The position numbers and the translations under genes were made by a program. From NCBI GenBank assembly GCA_026122225.1, contig JANEZZ010001497.1, positions 1,054,001 through 1,118,000 of the forward strand: a stretch of DNA of 64,000 nucleotides. Reading direction: 5' to 3'. Below, one piece after another: positions 32,929 to 44,098 of the stretch; within the stretch, counting starts at the first letter, position 1, and every line of letters begins with the position of its first letter. The stretch comes from Heloderma charlesbogerti. Lineage: Eukaryota > Chordata > Lepidosauria > Squamata > Helodermatidae. The notes below the pieces were generated by a model. The model was given only the letters and a program-made list of their open reading frames with translations, had not been told where the DNA came from and ran no database searches.

Positions 32929-33720
32929 TAGAACTGTGCTGAAAATTTTGATTCTTCCCATTTCATGTGCTGTGCAGGGTGAAGCAAACACTCTAGTGAA
33001 AGAAACTGGGGAGGTGAGAATTTTGAGTAACTTTCTTCTTGGGAAAGTGGACAGGATTTCCACTTACCTTTTTCAGCGTATGTAGTAGCTGAGAATCTTC
33101 TATTATTTTTTAACTTTACAAAACCCCCACCTCCCCTGCACTTGCAGCTGCCTAGGGTGCTTAGAGGGAACCTGCAGACCAACAGCTGTTTCTGAACTCC
33201 CAGGAGACCATGTCACCTCATCCTCTCCTATAGGCATGCAGGAAGGGCTCTGGAGCTGCAGAAGAACAAACAAGAACAAATGAGAACATAGAGCTTTAGA
33301 AAAATTATCTTCTTCCTTGCAGCAGCATAGAGCAAGCAAGATAACTTTTTTTCTACAGCTCCAAAAGTCCCATTTGTTTTTGTTTGCAACAGCTTGGGAC
33401 TCTTTGAAAAGATTCTGCAGCCTGGGAATTTTCCCTGAATGTCTGTAGGAGAGGCCATGTGGTCTCGTGGAAGTTCAGGAAGTGCTGCTGGGCTGGAGAA
33501 ATCTCTCTGTAAAGAGACTCGTCCTAGGGGGCATTTTTCAAGAAAAAAAAATGGAGAAGATTCTTCAGCCACCTCCCAAACTTAAAAAGGTATGTGTCCC
33601 CCTCCCCAAGGAGAAAATTCTGAAATTCCCCCCTCCCTGCAAAAAGAGGCAGAAAAAATAATAATGGAGGGAGAGAAAAAAAAATCCCCAAAAGAGGGGG
33701 CAGGATTCCGCACAGCACTA
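32929..33720. mobile_element. foldback element with 8-bp duplication, different termini
   Basis: TAGAACTGTGCTGAAAATTTTG...CGGATTCCGCACAGCACTA with the perfect duplication GTTTATTG at 32921-32928 and 33721-33728. Internal arms 33165-33245 and 33425-33490 are inverted (GGAGACCATGTCACC versus GGCCATGTGGTCTC). The 8-bp duplication and TA-rich ends fit hAT, but the termini are TAGWRCTGTGC and not TAGGGATG. Confidence 0.8.
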
Positions 33721-33728
33721 GTTTATTG

Positions 33729-34440
33729 CTTCATACTATGGACATAAACATCACCAATTTCTCATTGTTTGATTTAAGCTTGTCACTTCACTTTAGCAAA
33801 TGGATCTAGTTCTTGCTATAATTTCCAGAGGGGTAGCTGCATTAGGCTGTTGCCTGCAGCAAAACCAACAGTCATGTGTGGCATCTTAAAGACTTAACAC
33901 ATTTCATTCTGGATTCTTCCTTTACTCTTTATACTTGAACTTCACAGGGAGAATCCAGTGGAATTAATATCCAGAACAGTTCCTTCAGCTGTGGTTTGAA
34001 TCAAGATTTATTTATTTTTTATCACGCTACAGTGGTTAGTTCACTTATCAAGGCCATGATGTTGATCAACACTATTTGTGAATGGTCACAGTAATTATTT
34101 TACATATATCTTAACATGGTTGGTATTGTCTGCATTCATTCATCATCATCTTTTACTTACACACCATGTATAAGTACATGGGTGTGTATGTGTATGCATG
34201 CATGCACACGCACGCACGCACGCATGCGCGTGCACACACACACACACACACGCACACACCAGTTCAGGCTCTGGCACATGGAAATGTGCGCCATAATAAA
34301 TTTGTTAGCCTTGAAGATGTCACAAGTCCCTGTTGTGCTTGATATCAGGTTATGAAATTGTGCCCCCCCCTTTTCTAGCTAAAGAAAAAGAATTCCAACT
34401 GACAGAAACCTTAACATGTCACAAATGTAACCGACAAGAA
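33729..34440. other. unassigned sequence with an (AC)n tract
   Basis: No gene or repeat boundary. A CA/CACG dinucleotide microsatellite lies at about 34192-34259. Confidence 0.5.
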
Positions 34441-34445
34441 AAAAA

Positions 34446-36650
34446 CATTGTAACTGCTAAATATTTATTCATTTCATTTCTATGCCACCCAATAGCCAAA
34501 GCACTCTGGGTGGTTCACAAAAATCGAAACCACAAAGCACAGCATAAACAATATAAAATATGAACGCTTAAAAACCACAATATGACAGTAAAACCAGAAT
34601 AAAACCTAGTAGCAATGCAGAGATCTAAAATGCGTATATAAAACACCAGAGCTAAAAGACTAGGATGCTAAAATACTAAAATATTGGGAGAAAAAAAAGG
34701 TCTTCACCTGGCACCGGAAGGAGTACAAGATAGGTGCCACGAGACCGTCTGTAAGGAGCACATTCCACAGCCAGGGTGCCACAGCAGAAAAGGCTGTCTT
34801 CCTGGTAGCCCCCCACCTCACTTTCTTTGGCAGGGGCTTATGGAGAAGGACCCCTGAAAATGGTCTTAGGGTTCAGGCAGGCACATATGGGAGGAAGTGA
34901 ACCTTGCCCCCAAAACATTCAGGGCTTTGAATGTTAATACCAGCACTTTGAATTGGGGCCAGAAATGGACTGGCAGCCAATGCAGCTGGAAACATACTCG
35001 TGTAATGTGATCTTGTTGGCCAGTCCCTGTTAATAAATCTTGCTGCCCTATTCTGGACTAGCTTTCCAGAGCATTTTCAAAGGCAGCCCCATATATAACA
35101 TATTGCAGTAACCCAGATGAGAGGTCATAAGAGCATGGATCACTGTAGCTAGGCTACCTCTGTCCAGATAAGGGCTCCATTGGTATATCAACCCCTAAGC
35201 TGATAAAAAAAATGCTCCATGCCACTGAGTTCACCTGTGCCTCAAGTGCCAGTTCTGGATCCAAGAGTACCCCCAGACTATGAACCTGATCCTTTAGGGG
35301 GAGTGCAACCCCCTCCAGAAAAGGTTGAACATCATATAGCCAAGCAGACAAACCACCCACTAACAATACCTCCATCTAATCTGGATTAAGTTTCAGTGTA
35401 TTGGTCCTCATCCAGTCCATTACTGTGTCCAGGCACTGATTCAAAGCAGCCACTGCCTCACTTGGGGTTGATGAAAAGGAGAGGTAGAGCTGGGTGTCAT
35501 CCACATATTGATGGCACCTCAGCCCACACCTCTGGATAACCTCCCCCAGTGGTTTCATGTAGATGTTAAACAGCATGGGGGATAAAACAGATCCCTGTGG
35601 AACCCCATGGCACAATTGCCATGGCACAGAGCAATAATCCCCCAGCACCACCTTCTGGAATCGGCCATCCAATTAGGAGCGGAACCACTCCAGTGCGGTG
35701 CCTCCAACTCCCAACCCAGTCAAGCTATCCAGAAGGATACCATGGATGATGGTATCGAAAGCCACTGAGACATCCAGGAAAGTTGCTGAGAAGTCCAGGA
35801 AAATCAATAGAATCGCACTCCCCCTGTCCCTCTTCTGGCAAAAGTCATCCCAAAGGGTGACCAAGGCAGTTTCTGTTCCAAAACTAGGGATGTTGGAGAA
35901 TTCCACCATGGACTCCAGTGAGGCCAGATTCTTTAGAATCTGCCCCCCCCGAGTCTGTGGCAGAATGGACTACCCCCCCCCTGAAATCCCTGCTGGAGTG
36001 GACCTACCTGGCAGCGGTGGTGGCTCCAGGGGTGGCTCCAGAGGCGGCTCCGAGTTGTCTTCTGGCCACAGCCGGGCCGCTACGCCAACCGCCATTTGCG
36101 TCCCTGCCAAGCCATGATAGGCTACGTAAGTATCTACATAGCCTACACAGCAAAAGACAGGGACGCAAATGCCGTAGTGGTCGCCATTTGTGTCCCTGCC
36201 TTTTGCCGTGATAGGCTACGTAGATACCTATCATGGCTTGGCAGGGATGTAAATGGAGGCTCCATGGAGTCGCCGCAGAGCGGAGCCAGCCAAGGAGGAT
36301 TCTGGGAGGAGGGGCAGAGTGCCCCCCCCCATGGATTCCCCTGAACGGAGCCAGGTAAGGGATTCATACATCCATATCCAAAACTAGGCTTGAAGCCCAA
36401 CCGGTTACATTCAAGAGTGCCTGGAGCTGTCCCGCAACCACCCGCTCAAGCACCTTGCCCAGGAAGAGCTGTTGGCCACCGGCCTATAGTTGTTAACGTC
36501 CTCTGGATCCAGGTTAGGCTTTCCAGGAGTGGCCTGATTACTGCCTCTTTTGAAGAGGCCGGCACTGCGCCCTATCTCAAGGAGGAATTTTCAACCTCTT
36601 GGACTCAGTCAGACATCCCCTCCTTATTTGATGTAATAACCCATGAAGGG
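34446..36650 (-). mobile_element. L2-clade LINE, partial, interrupted by a hAT element
   Basis: Minus-strand copy running from a reverse-transcriptase portion near 36600 to the 3' UTR at 34446. The translation near 35600-35500 shows GVPQGSVLSPMLFNIYMKPL and HQYVDDTQLYLSF (the YADD-type box). LKDQVHSLGVLLDPEL follows near 35280. Stops and frameshifts separate the pieces, so it is inactive. Confidence 0.88.
35885..36376 (+). mobile_element. hAT-like element, family A2 (short core)
   Basis: TAGGGATG...CATCCATA with the perfect duplication TCCAAAAC at 35877-35884 and 36377-36384, inside the L2. The core uses ATAGGCTACGTAAGTATCTAC hairpins separated by GGGACGCAAATG blocks. The right end donor is CCAGGTAAGG. 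Confidence 0.9.
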
Positions 36651-36848
36651 CAAGGGTCCAGCATGCAGGTGGTCGACCAGACTTGGCCAAGCACCTTGTC
36701 TGCATATAGAGTCACAAATCCTAGAAAAGAGGAAGGCCAGAAGAGACTAAGACTACTTACCTCCTTATCAAGTAACCAGGAAAATCTGTCTTCTGGTTTC
36801 AACTCAGTTCTTATAATGAGTTTTGTGTGTACATGCATGTTGTTGTAC

Positions 36849-36942
36849 TTTTGATCACAAAGATATTGTGTGCTCCTGCAAAGATACCAATCTTTCTGGA
36901 ACATTTTGTCCGCCTCAGCCTTCGGAATGGTCCAAATGTGCT
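36849..36942 (-). pseudogene. decayed beta-defensin exon 2
   Basis: On the minus strand, ACAAAATGTTCC and the following ~40 bases align to exon 2 of copy B around its third cysteine. The flanking parts (TTCCGAAGG, then ATCAAAAG at the donor) also align with small gaps. Only one cysteine codon of the six survives and the GT donor has become TA. I read it as a dead copy at the distal edge of the cluster; chance similarity cannot be excluded. Confidence 0.45.
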
Positions 36943-37436
36943 TAAGTAATTTTATGACTGTCATATCTCATAAAACCCTAGGATCAACTTGCACATGTGG
37001 GAGTTATTACTGATGTCACTAATACCAAATGGGTGCATCTTAGGAACCTTCCTGCTTATACTAGGCTGACCAAGAAAAGGAGAGAATGCATCATTATAAT
37101 TATAGCTCAGGTCAGGTGTCTACAGGATGCCAATGTATGCCAGTTACCCACGTGCAATTACAACTGCACAACTGTAATTAGGCTCCTAAAAGAATATTTT
37201 CACATATGTGATCTTTAATGAGACAAACATGTATAAAATATTTTGTAGGGGGACTTCCATATTTGTTTTCTTACCATCTGAGATATTGTTATTATTTCAG
37301 TTCTTACTGTTGCTGTAATTTAACTTTCTTAGATTCCTTTCTCAAAAAAATTCTCAAAATATCTTATAATACAATTAAAATATACACATTTTATAATGGT
37401 TATGACAATTATCAAATCCCCCAAGGGAACTGAAAC
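36943..37436. other. unassigned AT-rich sequence
   Basis: No exon, repeat boundary or RNA gene recognised. Confidence 0.5.
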
Positions 37437-37444
37437 AACAGTGA

Positions 37445-38042
37445 TAGGGATGTGCAAACCCACCAGGTTCTCGGGGTGCCTGCCCAGCCCCGGCTTCTGC
37501 TCTCCGGTCCTAAGACCACCCTTGAGCCCCTCCTGTGCTCAGTGAGCAGCCCACATTCTTCCCGGCAACATCATCAAGCTCCATGATCACCATTTTTTGA
37601 AAGATAAAATGGCAACCAGAAAAACGTGCTTATTTGCATATGTGCAAAAATGTGTATTTTTGTGAATGCATGGAAATTTGCATTTTTGCAAATGTACATA
37701 TTTGTGCATGCACAAAAATGTGCATTTTTGCACGTACACATAATAACATATGCATACATAAATATGTGTGTTTGCAAATATGCGCACATTTGCGCATGTG
37801 TGAATATGTGCATTTGTGGAAATACGCCTTTCCGCACATACACAAATATGCGCATTTTTGCGAACACCATTTAATTTTTTTAAAAATGGCGACTGCGAAG
37901 CTTGACAAGTTTGCCAGGGTGAGTGTGGGCTGCTCACTGAGTGCAGGCAGGGGGCAGGAGCTCTGTGAGTGGGGCTCGGGGGCTGCAGTCGGGGGGGTTC
38001 CGCCAGCTTCCAGGATGGAATCAGGTGCCCACACCATCCCTA
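37445..38042 (+). mobile_element. hAT-like element, family B
   Basis: TAGGGATG...CATCCCTA with flanks AACAGTGA (37437-37444) and AACTGTGA (38043-38050), 7 of 8. The interior is a dense run of TGCATTTTTGCA/ATATTTGTGCA palindromes between inverted CACCATTTT/AAAATGGCGAC blocks. The right outward donor is AGGGTGAGT near 37917; the left one is mutated. Confidence 0.9.
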
Positions 38043-38328
38043 AACTGTGACAGCCATAAGAAATGTGATTGATGCATTAAACAGACCATTATATGTCATC
38101 AAATGCCTGGAAATAGAGGGAAGTCTTATTAACATGGCCCTGAAAAGATGAAAATGTTGGTGCCAGACAGGCCTTGCTTGGGAGAGTGTTCCATAATCTG
38201 AGGGTCACCTCTAAAAGGTTCTGTCTGTGTCATAATGCAAAACTCTGAATTTCCCTCAGAAGTAGGGATGGGTGAACAAGGGATGTTCAACAGTCACCAT
38301 GATTCTACAAACATGAGCTTGCTGCTTG
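38043..38328 (+). mobile_element. L2-like 3' fragment plus a hAT end
   Basis: GGCCCTGAAAAGATG...GGCCTTGCTTGGGAGAG resembles an L2 3' region. A TAGGGATG start at 38263 opens a short element remnant that the next element interrupts. Confidence 0.4.
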
Positions 38329-38651
38329 TAGGGATGTACGAATTGTGTACCTTCCGTGCCGCTTGACTTCCGTAGTTTGCGGCCAGTGCTCCATACCATC
38401 ATTCGCAAGCCCCCAGAATTCTCCTCTTTTTTTTCTGCTCCGAAAATTACGAAGATAAATCCATACCAACAGCCATAATTCTGCATAACTTCCGTAAGAA
38501 AGGCTATTTTTCATAGATACTTATGTATTTTTCCCCCTGCCCTGAGACATGCAGTAATTACTTTCAGCCAAAACACTTCCTCCTCCTTGGGGCTTCCCAA
38601 AACAAGGCTGCCCCAGGTGTGCCTGTACTCTTGGTTTAAAGCAATGCTGTT

Positions 38652-38653
38652 GA

Positions 38654-38693
<40 letters not shown>

Positions 38694-38694
38694 A
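38652..38694. repeat. (GAAA)n microsatellite, left arm
   Basis: About ten GAAA units. The mirror tract is in the right arm of the same element. Confidence 0.97.
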
Positions 38695-39199
38695 CCTTTT
38701 AAAATGACCATGCCAGTCTGGAGCCCTGCATGAGTATTATTCCCCCTGCTAGGCTTTGTATTTCCACATCCAGCCTTGTTGGTGACATGGTGAGGCTAAA
38801 ATGGAGAGGAGAACCAACTCTGTGCATGTCTACTCAGAAGTAAGTCTTACTGAGTTCAATGCAACTTACTCCTACGCATGTCAGCACCCCACTTGCCCCC
38901 AGCTCAGCTTTGTATTTCCATATCCAGCTCATTAGCAAACCTGTTAGTTCTCTCACTGGGTGACTTTGGGCTGGACTCTAACCACTACACCACACTTCTG
39001 TTATGAAACTCATGAAAAAGAGACAGTATAATGGAAAGTTCTTTCTGAAGCAGTCACACTTGTACAAATGCAGCATGAAGGGAAAGATCAGCAACCTTCT
39101 CTTTGTTTGAATAAAAAGCACACTCTGCACATGTTCAGGGAATGGACAAAATGAGGAATAAACATACCAGGGAATATGAAGAACTATATTCTTCCATTA

Positions 39200-39232
39200 T
39201 GTGTGTGTGTGTGTGTGTGTGCGTGTGTGTGT
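39200..39232. repeat. (GT)n microsatellite in foldback spacer
   Basis: Fifteen or so GT repeats with one GC interruption, in the loop between the two arms. Confidence 0.95.
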
Positions 39233-39561
39233 GATCTCCCTCCATCCAGCTGTTCCCTGGAAACTCCCCCCCCCTTCACTGAAGGGTCTTCTGAGATAAC
39301 TAACAGGAGGTTTGATAATGAGCTGCATGTGGAAATACAAAGCTGAGCTGGGGGCAAGTGGGGTGCTGACATGTGCAGGAGTAAGTCGCATTGAACTCAG
39401 TAAGACTTAGTTCTGAGTAGACATGCACAGAGTTGGTTCTCCTCTCCATTTTAGCCTCACCATGTCACCGGCAAGGCTGGATGTGGAAATACAAAGCCTA
39501 GCAGGGGGAATAATACTCGTGCAGGGCTCCAGACTGGCATAGTCATTTTAAAAAGGTCTTT

Positions 39562-39566
39562 CTTTT

Positions 39567-39614
<48 letters not shown>

Positions 39615-39616
39615 TC
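39562..39616. repeat. (TTTC)n microsatellite, right arm
   Basis: About thirteen TTTC units, the reverse complement of the left-arm tract but longer. Confidence 0.97.
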
Positions 39617-40428
39617 AAACAGCGTTGCTTTAAACCAAGAGTGCATCGCTCAGGCACACTTAGGGCAGCCTTCTTTTGGGAAGCCCCTACAAGGAAGAGG
39701 AAGTGTTTTGGCTGAAAGTAAAGGGAGACGGAGGATTTCAATTGAAAAAGAACACCCACAAACAAGGCAGTGAGCACAATTCATTAAAAAAAAAAAAACC
39801 TTACGTATTTATTATCGGAATATACTACCTTGCATTTTTATTTACGGAAATTTCATGATTCTGTGCAGATGACAAAAACAAAGCCGCATGACTGCTGGCT
39901 CCGCAGGACCTCATGGTGCCGTTCCGCAGAGGATTCCGTGGCACAGACTGAAGGGAATTCGGTCCCATTTCAGTCCGTGGCAGAATTCTCTGACATCCCT
40001 AGCTGCTTGTCTCTCCTTGATTTGCACTCGCATTTGCGATCACTCTGTGTTTTTCATGAATGAGAACATGCAAGATGAACTGCTATTGAATGTGAAAGTT
40101 TTGCAAACAATTCCCAAATTTGTGCAATTTTCCAAAATTATATCAAATTCTCCATAGACTTTGGAGAATCAAGTGTGAATCAAGACATCAAGTGTGGGTG
40201 ATTTTAAAAGTGCACATTTTGAGACGTTGCACATTTTGAGAAAGTTGTGCATTTTGAGAAAGTTGCGCATTTTTCAAGGTCATATTTTGTGGACATGAAG
40301 GCAAGTTCAGGAATTTGCTAACATTTTCAGAGAAAATCTACTCTTATTTGTGTTCACATTCAGTTCCTACTCAGAAGATGTTGCTTGGATGTTCTTGGTT
40401 TGCACAGTGTTCAGCTGCTCTTTGCAAG

Positions 40429-41363
40429 TAGGGATGTGGGAAATCTCCCCATCTGGGTTTTCTAGACTCCTGCCCAGCCCCTGCGCTGGCTCACTCGTCC
40501 CCAGACTGTGCTCGAGCCCCTCCCACTCTCTGCAAGCAGCCCGCACTCACCCCAGTGGCCTCATCGAGCTCTGCAATCACCATTTCTAAAAAAAAATAAA
40601 ATGGTGATTGCAAAAATGTGCATGTTTTTGCATTTACAAAAATGTGCATTTTTGCAAATGCCCATACGCTCAAGTATGAAGTGTGCATTTTTGTGAAGCC
40701 ATACATCAGTCTGTGTAGAAAAATGTGCATTTTTCATAAAATACCCATTTCTGCACATATGCAAATATGTGCATTAGCATAGTGTGCATTTTCGCATGTG
40801 CACAATTTTGCGCACTGTTGCGATTGCCATTTTATTTCTCAGAAAATGGTGACTGCAAAACTCAATAAGGCTGCCAGGGTGAGTGCAGGCCATTTGCCGA
40901 GAGGGGGCAGGGCCAGGGGGCGAGCAGGGGCAGGGGCTTGGCGAGCAGAGCTTGAGGGTGCAGGCAGGAACAGGTCCTACACAATACTAGACACTTAATA
41001 ATCATTTAAGTGACAAAGAGAGCCAGTGTGGTGTAGTGGCAAGAGTGTTGGACTAGGAGCTGGGAGATCTGGGTTCTAGTCCCCACTCAGCCATGGAAGC
41101 TCACTGGGTGACTTTGGGCCAGTCACACACTCTCAGCCTAACCCACCTCACAGGGTTGTTGTTGTGAGGATAAAAAGGAGAGGAGGAGGAGAATGTAAGC
41201 CGCCTTGGGTTCCTTGCAAGAGGAAAAAAGGCAGGGTATAAATGCAATCAATCATTCAATCAATCAATCAATCAATCAAAGCCAACTCAAACATATGTGC
41301 TCAACCAACTCTGAGCAGGTCCGCCAGATTCCTGGACTGAATCAGGCACCCGAGCCATTCCTA
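40429..41363 (+). mobile_element. hAT-like element, family B, with nested insertions
   Basis: TAGGGATG...CATTCCTA with the perfect duplication TTTGCAAG at 40421-40428 and 41364-41371. TGCATTTTTGCA palindromes lie between inverted CACCATTT/AAAATGGTG blocks. Outward donors GGTGAGTGC are present on both arms (complement near 40548; plus near 40876). A short repeat (~40975-41310) and a Sauria SINE are nested in the right arm. Confidence 0.9.
41019..41276 (+). mobile_element. Sauria-type tRNA-derived SINE
   Basis: Head AGAGCCAGTGTGGTGTAGTG, B box GGTTCTAGTCCC, then CCTCACAGGGTTGTTG and AGCCGCCTTGGGTTCC, with a (CAAT)n-type tail. Flanked by CAAAG. It interrupts a short repeat whose uninterrupted copy lies at 42866-42920. 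Confidence 0.92.
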
Positions 41364-41772
41364 TTTGCAAGTCAGTAATTGGAGAACATGCAGTGTTGTT
41401 TGCACTGAAGGGCCTCAGAATATTCACCAATGTATCTTGTCTGCTATTTTCTTCCTTTACCAATACTGTAACTTCCTTTCGTGAACAAACCAAGTAACTT
41501 ATCATATTGTTATACTAAGCCTCACCATAGCCCAGCAGTATAATGTACGTGGGGAAATACCCCAGCCTGTAACCAACCAAGGGAGCAAAGATTTCCTGCT
41601 TAGCTCTGGTAACAGATGACTAGCTATCCCTACAATGCCAGAGAATGAATGCACAGTTTATGAATTCATGAAATGTATTAATGGATTGCTTCTCTGTTCA
41701 AGGCAATAGACAAATTATATTAAGCGGCAACAATGATAAAACACAACAAATAAAACAGTAATGTATCAAAAC

Positions 41773-42153
41773 TAGGAATGTGCAAATCAGCAAAACTCCA
41801 AATTCCATCCAGATGCTCATTCTGACTCAAGTCTGTATCAGATTGAGAGCTTTGGTGTTTCTTCCCCTTTATGCATGAAAATCTGTGCATATTTTCCCAA
41901 ATGTGTGCATCAGTTATGCACATCTTTGAAATGAATGCATTCTTTTCCCATTGATTAAAGTATATATGTGCACATTTTTCAAATTTACGCATGTTGTTGA
42001 ACACTTTTTGGGGGTCCATGAATCACATTGCAAGCTTGGAAATGCACAGACTTTGACTGCATATCTCATCCAAGTCCATGATCCATGTGGAAGGTGCAAA
42101 CTGGGTAAATCCTGATCAAAAACAAAGTGAAATGAATTTATCATGCATCCCTG
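41773..42153 (+). mobile_element. hAT-like element, short AT-rich family
   Basis: TAGGAATG...CATCCCTG with flanks ATCAAAAC and ACGAAAAC (6 of 8). Interior GTGCATATTTTCCCAAATG-type repeats. Older than most copies, judged by its mutated ends. Confidence 0.65.
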
Positions 42154-43080
42154 ACGAAAACAGACACTTAAAAACAGAAGCAAAGATCTTCCTTAGAAGA
42201 AAACATAGAATAAACATTAAAAGTGATTAAAAGCTTGTTGAAACAGTACTGTCTTTACTGCCCATATGAAACATTGTATAGGGGCCACATGAACCGTACT
42301 TTAGGCATCATGTGAGGTGTGTGCAGCCCTTTCTTTAGGTTTTGTATATGGTGAACAGCAACACTCACCAGATGTCTTCAAACTCAGCAACTATTTATAA
42401 TAACTTACAGAAACAATCTTCTTTGACTTGTAATAGGAGCACCAAGAACTTAACTGAACAATTATTCTTGGTTACTTGTACAATCATGTAGATCCAGTAT
42501 TGTCCTGTAGGTTCAGAACTGATCTGGCATCACAGGAGGTTATGCAGGCCCAAATGCTCCTAATGACTTCTGCCCAACAGTGGAAGCATCCTCTTTTATT
42601 CCTCTCACATGGCTTTTGAGGACTTGCCTCCTAACAAGGCAGTACACATCACCAGGAATTACTCACAGTTCTTCCCCACATAATAGCTGGCAAACTCAGC
42701 CATACTATGGTCATTCCTCCATGCTTCCTCATGAAACTCTATCTCTTTGTGGGGCAAATCCACATTCCTTTCCCCATTATTAGACGTGGGAGGGGGGTGT
42801 TAATACTTTCCCACTACATTTGCACAGTCTGTTCCGCTGATGGAATGCGCTGATATAACCTCATTTCCTACACAATACTAGCCACTTAATAATCATTTAA
42901 GTGACAAAGCTAACTCAAGAATACACTCTCACAAAAAGGTAGAAATAATACTATAGCTTAATCCATCACAGACATGCTTGCACACTTAATGTCACAGCAC
43001 GGATGCTTGAGGAATTTGATCTTTGTAAATTCTGGTAGGAACTGACTTAATCTGCACCACCTACACTAATGAGTTGTTCA
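42154..43080. other. mostly unassigned sequence
   Basis: No gene. The only repeat noted is 42866-42920, whose CACTTAATAATCATTTAAGT palindrome recurs at 40980-41018. Confidence 0.5.
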
Positions 43081-43085
43081 GAAGT

Positions 43086-43335
43086 TATTTATTTATTTAT
43101 TTGTTTGACTTTATATCCCACCTTTTTTTCCTCTTGCAAGGAACCCAAGTTGGCTTACATTATCTTCCTCTTCTCCAGTTTATCCCTAGAACAACAACCT
43201 TGTGAGGTAGGTTGGGCTGAGAGTCTGTGACTGGGCCAAAGTCACCCAGTGAGCTTTCATGGTCAGCTGGGGACTAGAACCCAGATCTCCTGGTTCCCAG
43301 TCCAACACTCTCACTGCTACACCACACTGGAAAAA
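43086..43335 (-). mobile_element. Sauria-type tRNA-derived SINE
   Basis: Reverse-complement copy: a TTTATTTATTTATTTG tail, CTTGTGAGGTAGGTTGGG, GTCACCCAGTGAGC, and the tRNA-like head ending CTACACCACACTGG. 43336-43775 has no assignment. Confidence 0.9.
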
Positions 43336-43775
43336 GTGATGTACCCCTTTTGCTTTTGCTTAAAGTTCTGACGTTCCAATGTACAGGTAAAAAATCCATC
43401 AGCAAAAAATGGATTTGAAAACCTAAGGATCAGCCACAGAAGTTAGTATCCACCTCTTGTTCAACATTTCTTTTCTTTTTTTCATTTGTGGCATTATGTA
43501 CATTTGGTATCCAGTTAGACAACCAAAGCCATTTCCCTGTAGCATTGGAGAGGGTTTTTTTTTTTTTCTTGTTTGGGAAATAAAAGCTTACTTTAGACCT
43601 GGATGCTGGTGGGTGGCACTGTAAGGGCTACTGGAAAGGGAATCCAAAAAGGAAAAGGAAGGGAGGAGAGAAGTGCGACCCAAAGTGACTGGCAGGACAG
43701 GAGATCTGAGCTTGGGCATATGATAGTGCCTCTTCCACAGTTCTTTCTCACGTCACTTGCAGTGAGAAAGTTCCA

Positions 43776-44098
43776 TAAGGGTGTACAGATTCCACACCAT
43801 CTGTTCCAGTGGGAAATCTGTGCGGGGGGGAGGCGATCCTTTCCTCCCCCCCCCTCGGAATCCTCCAGAGCGGTTACACTCTGCTCGGATTCCATGGGGG
43901 GGGGGAACTGGCTTGGGGGCGCTTACCTTCCCTCCTGCCAGCCAGAGCCGTTCATGTCCTCCCTGTCCCTGCCAATTGCCAAGTCTTTAAAAAAAAAAAA
44001 GGTGATCGGGAGGATGTGCCCATGGACTTATATGCAAATAGAGTCATGAATCTTGTGTATAAGTCTATGTGTCCATAGGCTCGGTCTTTTCCGTACAT
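43776..44098 (+). mobile_element. probable hAT-like A2 fragment
   Basis: TAAGGGTGTAC start, a GGGGGGAGGCGATCC arm and a GGCGCTTACC complement donor resemble the arms at 63140 and 50148. No right terminus before the next element at 44099, so it is partial or interrupted. Confidence 0.45.

Larger units (their letters stand above)
38329..40001 (+). mobile_element. 1.67-kb hAT-like foldback with mirrored microsatellites
   Basis: TAGGGATG...CATCCCTA with the perfect duplication GCTGCTTG at 38321-38328 and 40002-40009. The interior is an inverted repeat: ~400-bp arms at 38555-38955 and 39292-39715 around a ~335-bp spacer. Both arms contain the same features in mirror order: AGCCAAAACACTTCCTC, a tetranucleotide tract, GAGGAGAACCAACTCTG, TCAGAAGTAAGTC and CCCAGCTCAGCTTTGTATTT. 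No ORF. Confidence 0.92.
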
